NCBI RefSeq assembly: GCF_001904725.1
Contig: NZ_MRCE01000024.1
Location: 27,900-91,899, forward strand
Length of the DNA stretch: 64,000 bases
DNA from: Phormidium ambiguum IAM M-71
GTDB taxonomy: Bacteria > Cyanobacteriota > Cyanobacteriia > Cyanobacteriales > Aerosakkonemataceae
Reading direction: 5' to 3'
Shown: positions 62,286 to 64,000 of the stretch, piece after piece
How the letters are laid out: each line of letters begins with the position of its first letter
Numbering within the stretch: the first letter of the stretch is position 1
Translations under genes and position numbers: made by a program
Notes under the pieces: generated by a model
What the model saw: the letters and a program-made list of their open reading frames with translations, nothing else
Told to the model about the DNA's origin: nothing
Database searches by the model: none

Positions 62286-63812
62286 ATGGCACCTCGCGTC
62301 AGAGCGCCAGAATTACCCCAGAACTTTTCTTGGCTAAATACCGATCGCCCCTTATCCTTAAAAGAGTTAAAAGGGCGAATAGTAATTCTAGATTTTTGGA
62401 CTTATTGCTGTATTAACTGCCTGCACGTCCTACCCGATTTAAAATATTTAGAGCAGAAATATAAAAATACTCTTACAGTTATCGGCGTTCATTCCGCCAA
62501 ATTCGACAACGAACAAGAAATAGAAAACATTCGTCAAGCCATTCTTCGTTACGATATTGAACACCCAGTCATAGTAGATGTAGACTTTCAAATTTGGCAA
62601 CAATATGCCGTTCGTGCATGGCCAACTTTAGTCATCATCGATCCAGAAAGTTATTATGTAGGTAGTGCATCGGGAGAAGGAAACCGCGACGCACTAGACG
62701 AATTAATTTCCCAAATGATGCAAGCACATCAAGAAAAGGGAACCATTAATTTTCAAGAATTATCAATAAACTTAGAAAAACAAAAACAACCCTTAAATAC
62801 ACCATTAGCTTTTCCCGGAAAAATCCTAGCTGACGGAGAAGGTAATAGACTATTTATTGCAGATACAGGACATCATCGCATTGTTGTTACCACATTAGAA
62901 GGCGAAGTATTACACATAATTGGTAACGGAAAATCTGGCTTAACTGACGGTAATTTTACAGAAGCGCAATTCTTCGCCCCTCAAGGAATGGCATTAGACG
63001 AAGAACAACAAATACTATACATTGCGGATACAGAAAATCATGTTTTACGTCAAGTAAACTTAAAAAATCAACAAGTAAAAACGATCGCAGGTACAGGCGA
63101 ACAAGGACATTATATCCGCCCGCAAAGTGGAAAAGCTTTAGAAACTGCCCTCAATTCCCCTTGGGATTTAGAGAAAATTGGTAATAGCCTGTATATTGCG
63201 ATGGCAGGGCAGCATCAAATTTGGGAAATGGAACTAGAGACAGGAATAGTCAGCACTTATGCTGGCACAGGTGGAGAAGGTTGTGTAGATGGTTCTCTAA
63301 GTAACTCAGCTTTTGCCCAACCTAGCGGAATTACAAGCGATCGCAGAGAATTATACATTGCCGATAGCGAAATTAGTTCCATTCGCGCCGTTGGTTTAGC
63401 AGACTTACAAGAAGTTCGTACAGTTTGTGGCAGTGGCGAATTATTTGGATTTGGAGATGTTGATGGTATTGGTTCCGAGGTCCGATTGCAACATTGTTTA
63501 GGAATAAAATATATCCCGGATTATCTGTGGATAGCTGACACTTACAATCATAAAATTAAGCGCATAGACCCTCACACAGGTAACTGCCAAACTATGTTAG
63601 GAAATGGAATTGCTGGACATCAAGACGGTCAAGGAAAAAACACCCAATTTTTTGAACCAAGCGGTATAAGTGCAGCCAGTTTCCTTTTATTTGTTGCAGA
63701 TACAAACAATCATGTAATTCGGCGCGTAGAACTAGATACATTACAAGTAACTACAATGCAGTTTCCCAATTTATGTGCGCCTGATATTTGCATTCCCCAA
63801 ACAATAATTTAA
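62286..63812 (+). CDS. thioredoxin-like / NHL-repeat protein
   Basis: A 508-residue protein. The N-terminal about 150 residues form a thioredoxin-like domain: LKGRIVILDFWTYCCINCLH, with CxxC-type cysteines (CCINC), and AVRAWPTLVIIDPE with the cis-Pro. From about residue 175 there are five to six NHL repeats (IADTGHHRIV, IADTENHVLR, IADTYNHKIK, VADTNNHVIR), a beta-propeller. The architecture is like NHLRC2. No signal peptide; probably cytosolic. AAGGAGAG lies just before the ATG. Confidence 0.9.
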   Translation: MAPRVRAPELPQNFSWLNTDRPLSLKELKGRIVILDFWTYCCINCLHVLPDLKYLEQKYKNTLTVIGVHSAKFDNEQEIENIRQAILRYDIEHPVIVDVDFQIWQQYAVRAWPTLVIIDPESYYVGSASGEGNRDALDELISQMMQAHQEKGTINFQELSINLEKQKQPLNTPLAFPGKILADGEGNRLFIADTGHHRIVVTTLEGEVLHIIGNGKSGLTDGNFTEAQFFAPQGMALDEEQQILYIADTENHVLRQVNLKNQQVKTIAGTGEQGHYIRPQSGKALETALNSPWDLEKIGNSLYIAMAGQHQIWEMELETGIVSTYAGTGGEGCVDGSLSNSAFAQPSGITSDRRELYIADSEISSIRAVGLADLQEVRTVCGSGELFGFGDVDGIGSEVRLQHCLGIKYIPDYLWIADTYNHKIKRIDPHTGNCQTMLGNGIAGHQDGQGKNTQFFEPSGISAASFLLFVADTNNHVIRRVELDTLQVTTMQFPNLCAPDICIPQTII

Positions 63813-63862
63813 TATTAATTTCAGTTAATACCAATTATCTGTAAAATTACACTTAACTGTAG

Positions 63863-63921
63863 GGTGCGTGACGTTACAAAATTATTTGTAAGAACTCATA
63901 AGACTTGTAGCGTCACGCACC
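63863..63921. repeat. inverted repeat after the NHL protein gene
   Basis: GGTGCGTGACGTTACAA and TTGTAGCGTCACGCACC are inverted copies with one mismatch and a 25-base loop. It may act as a terminator or be a dispersed palindrome. The remaining sequence to 64000 includes CCGACCCTTTAGGGCGG, similar to ends of IS200/IS605-type elements, but no transposase is in view. Confidence 0.6.
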
Positions 63922-64000
63922 AAAAACTGATTTAGAACTTACGCATTGACCAAAATTAATGGGATACAAGCCCCGACCCTTTAGGGCGGCTTTGTTCTTT

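Noticed and set aside
63961..64000. IS200/IS605-like end sequence at the right edge
   Set aside because: Only a short palindrome is visible and no transposase or TnpB lies in the window, so a mobile element is not called.

Overview
The window comes from a cyanobacterial chromosome. The evidence is direct: psaA, psaB, psaL and psaI (photosystem I), a light-repressed ribosome hibernation factor (lrtA type), a DUF1802 protein, a PEP-CTERM protein, many HIP1-type GCGATCGC octamers, and several low-complexity intergenic repeats typical of filamentous cyanobacteria. The DNA is AT-leaning and gene-dense. No rRNA, tRNA or CRISPR array was recognised, and no intact transposase.

Layout. 0-6.5 kb is a surface-polysaccharide operon: methyltransferase end, GT-C-like membrane protein, rfbC-rfbD-rfbA for dTDP-rhamnose, and two glycosyltransferases. 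Most of its junctions are 4-bp overlaps, so translation is probably coupled. 6.5-16.7 kb is mostly housekeeping: UPF0060, deoC, recO, an MFS exporter, a GT4 enzyme, lrtA/hpf with a long leader, lipB, an EEP-family hydrolase and small conserved proteins. 16.7-18.6 kb holds an osmoprotectant ABC transporter whose permease survives only as a scrap. 18.7-26.7 kb is a DNA-handling and defence-like stretch: a frameshifted phosphoesterase, an XPB-type helicase overlapping its Bax1-type (DUF790) nuclease, a Uma2 protein with a truncated tandem copy, a ZorA/ZorB-like proton-motor pair, and a C5 cytosine methyltransferase. 27-30 kb is a divergent Mn-type ABC transporter (mntC / mntAB). 30-35 kb has an alpha/beta hydrolase, a PEP-CTERM protein and an ADP-forming acyl-CoA synthetase fused to a GNAT acetyltransferase.

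35-44.4 kb is the most accessory-looking part. It holds an HNH nuclease with a small partner, a papain-fold toxin remnant with a putative immunity gene (both pairs bracketed by nested direct repeats), a Stv-like protein, a coiled-coil peptide, a tail-fibre-like protein, an alpha-amylase, two paralogous mini-ORFs behind a repeated leader motif, and a STAND NTPase without its usual WD40 tail. 45-49.3 kb carries ppsA and a subtilisin-like protease. 49.6-60.4 kb is the photosystem I region: psaL-psaI, then marC, small genes and a duplicated beta-propeller protein, then psaA-psaB on the opposite strand. A 48-bp psaB-like fragment lies upstream of the beta-propeller gene, oriented so that its transcript would be antisense to psaB mRNA. 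The window ends with a Pro/Glu-rich lipoprotein containing three identical 78-bp repeats and a thioredoxin/NHL-repeat protein.

The strongest candidates for something undescribed are the ZorAB-like pair without a canonical Zorya effector, the 37.5-42.6 kb tail-fibre/Stv cluster with its repeated leader and mini-ORFs, and the psaB-antisense fragment. All assignments are from reading motifs by eye; no database search was possible.
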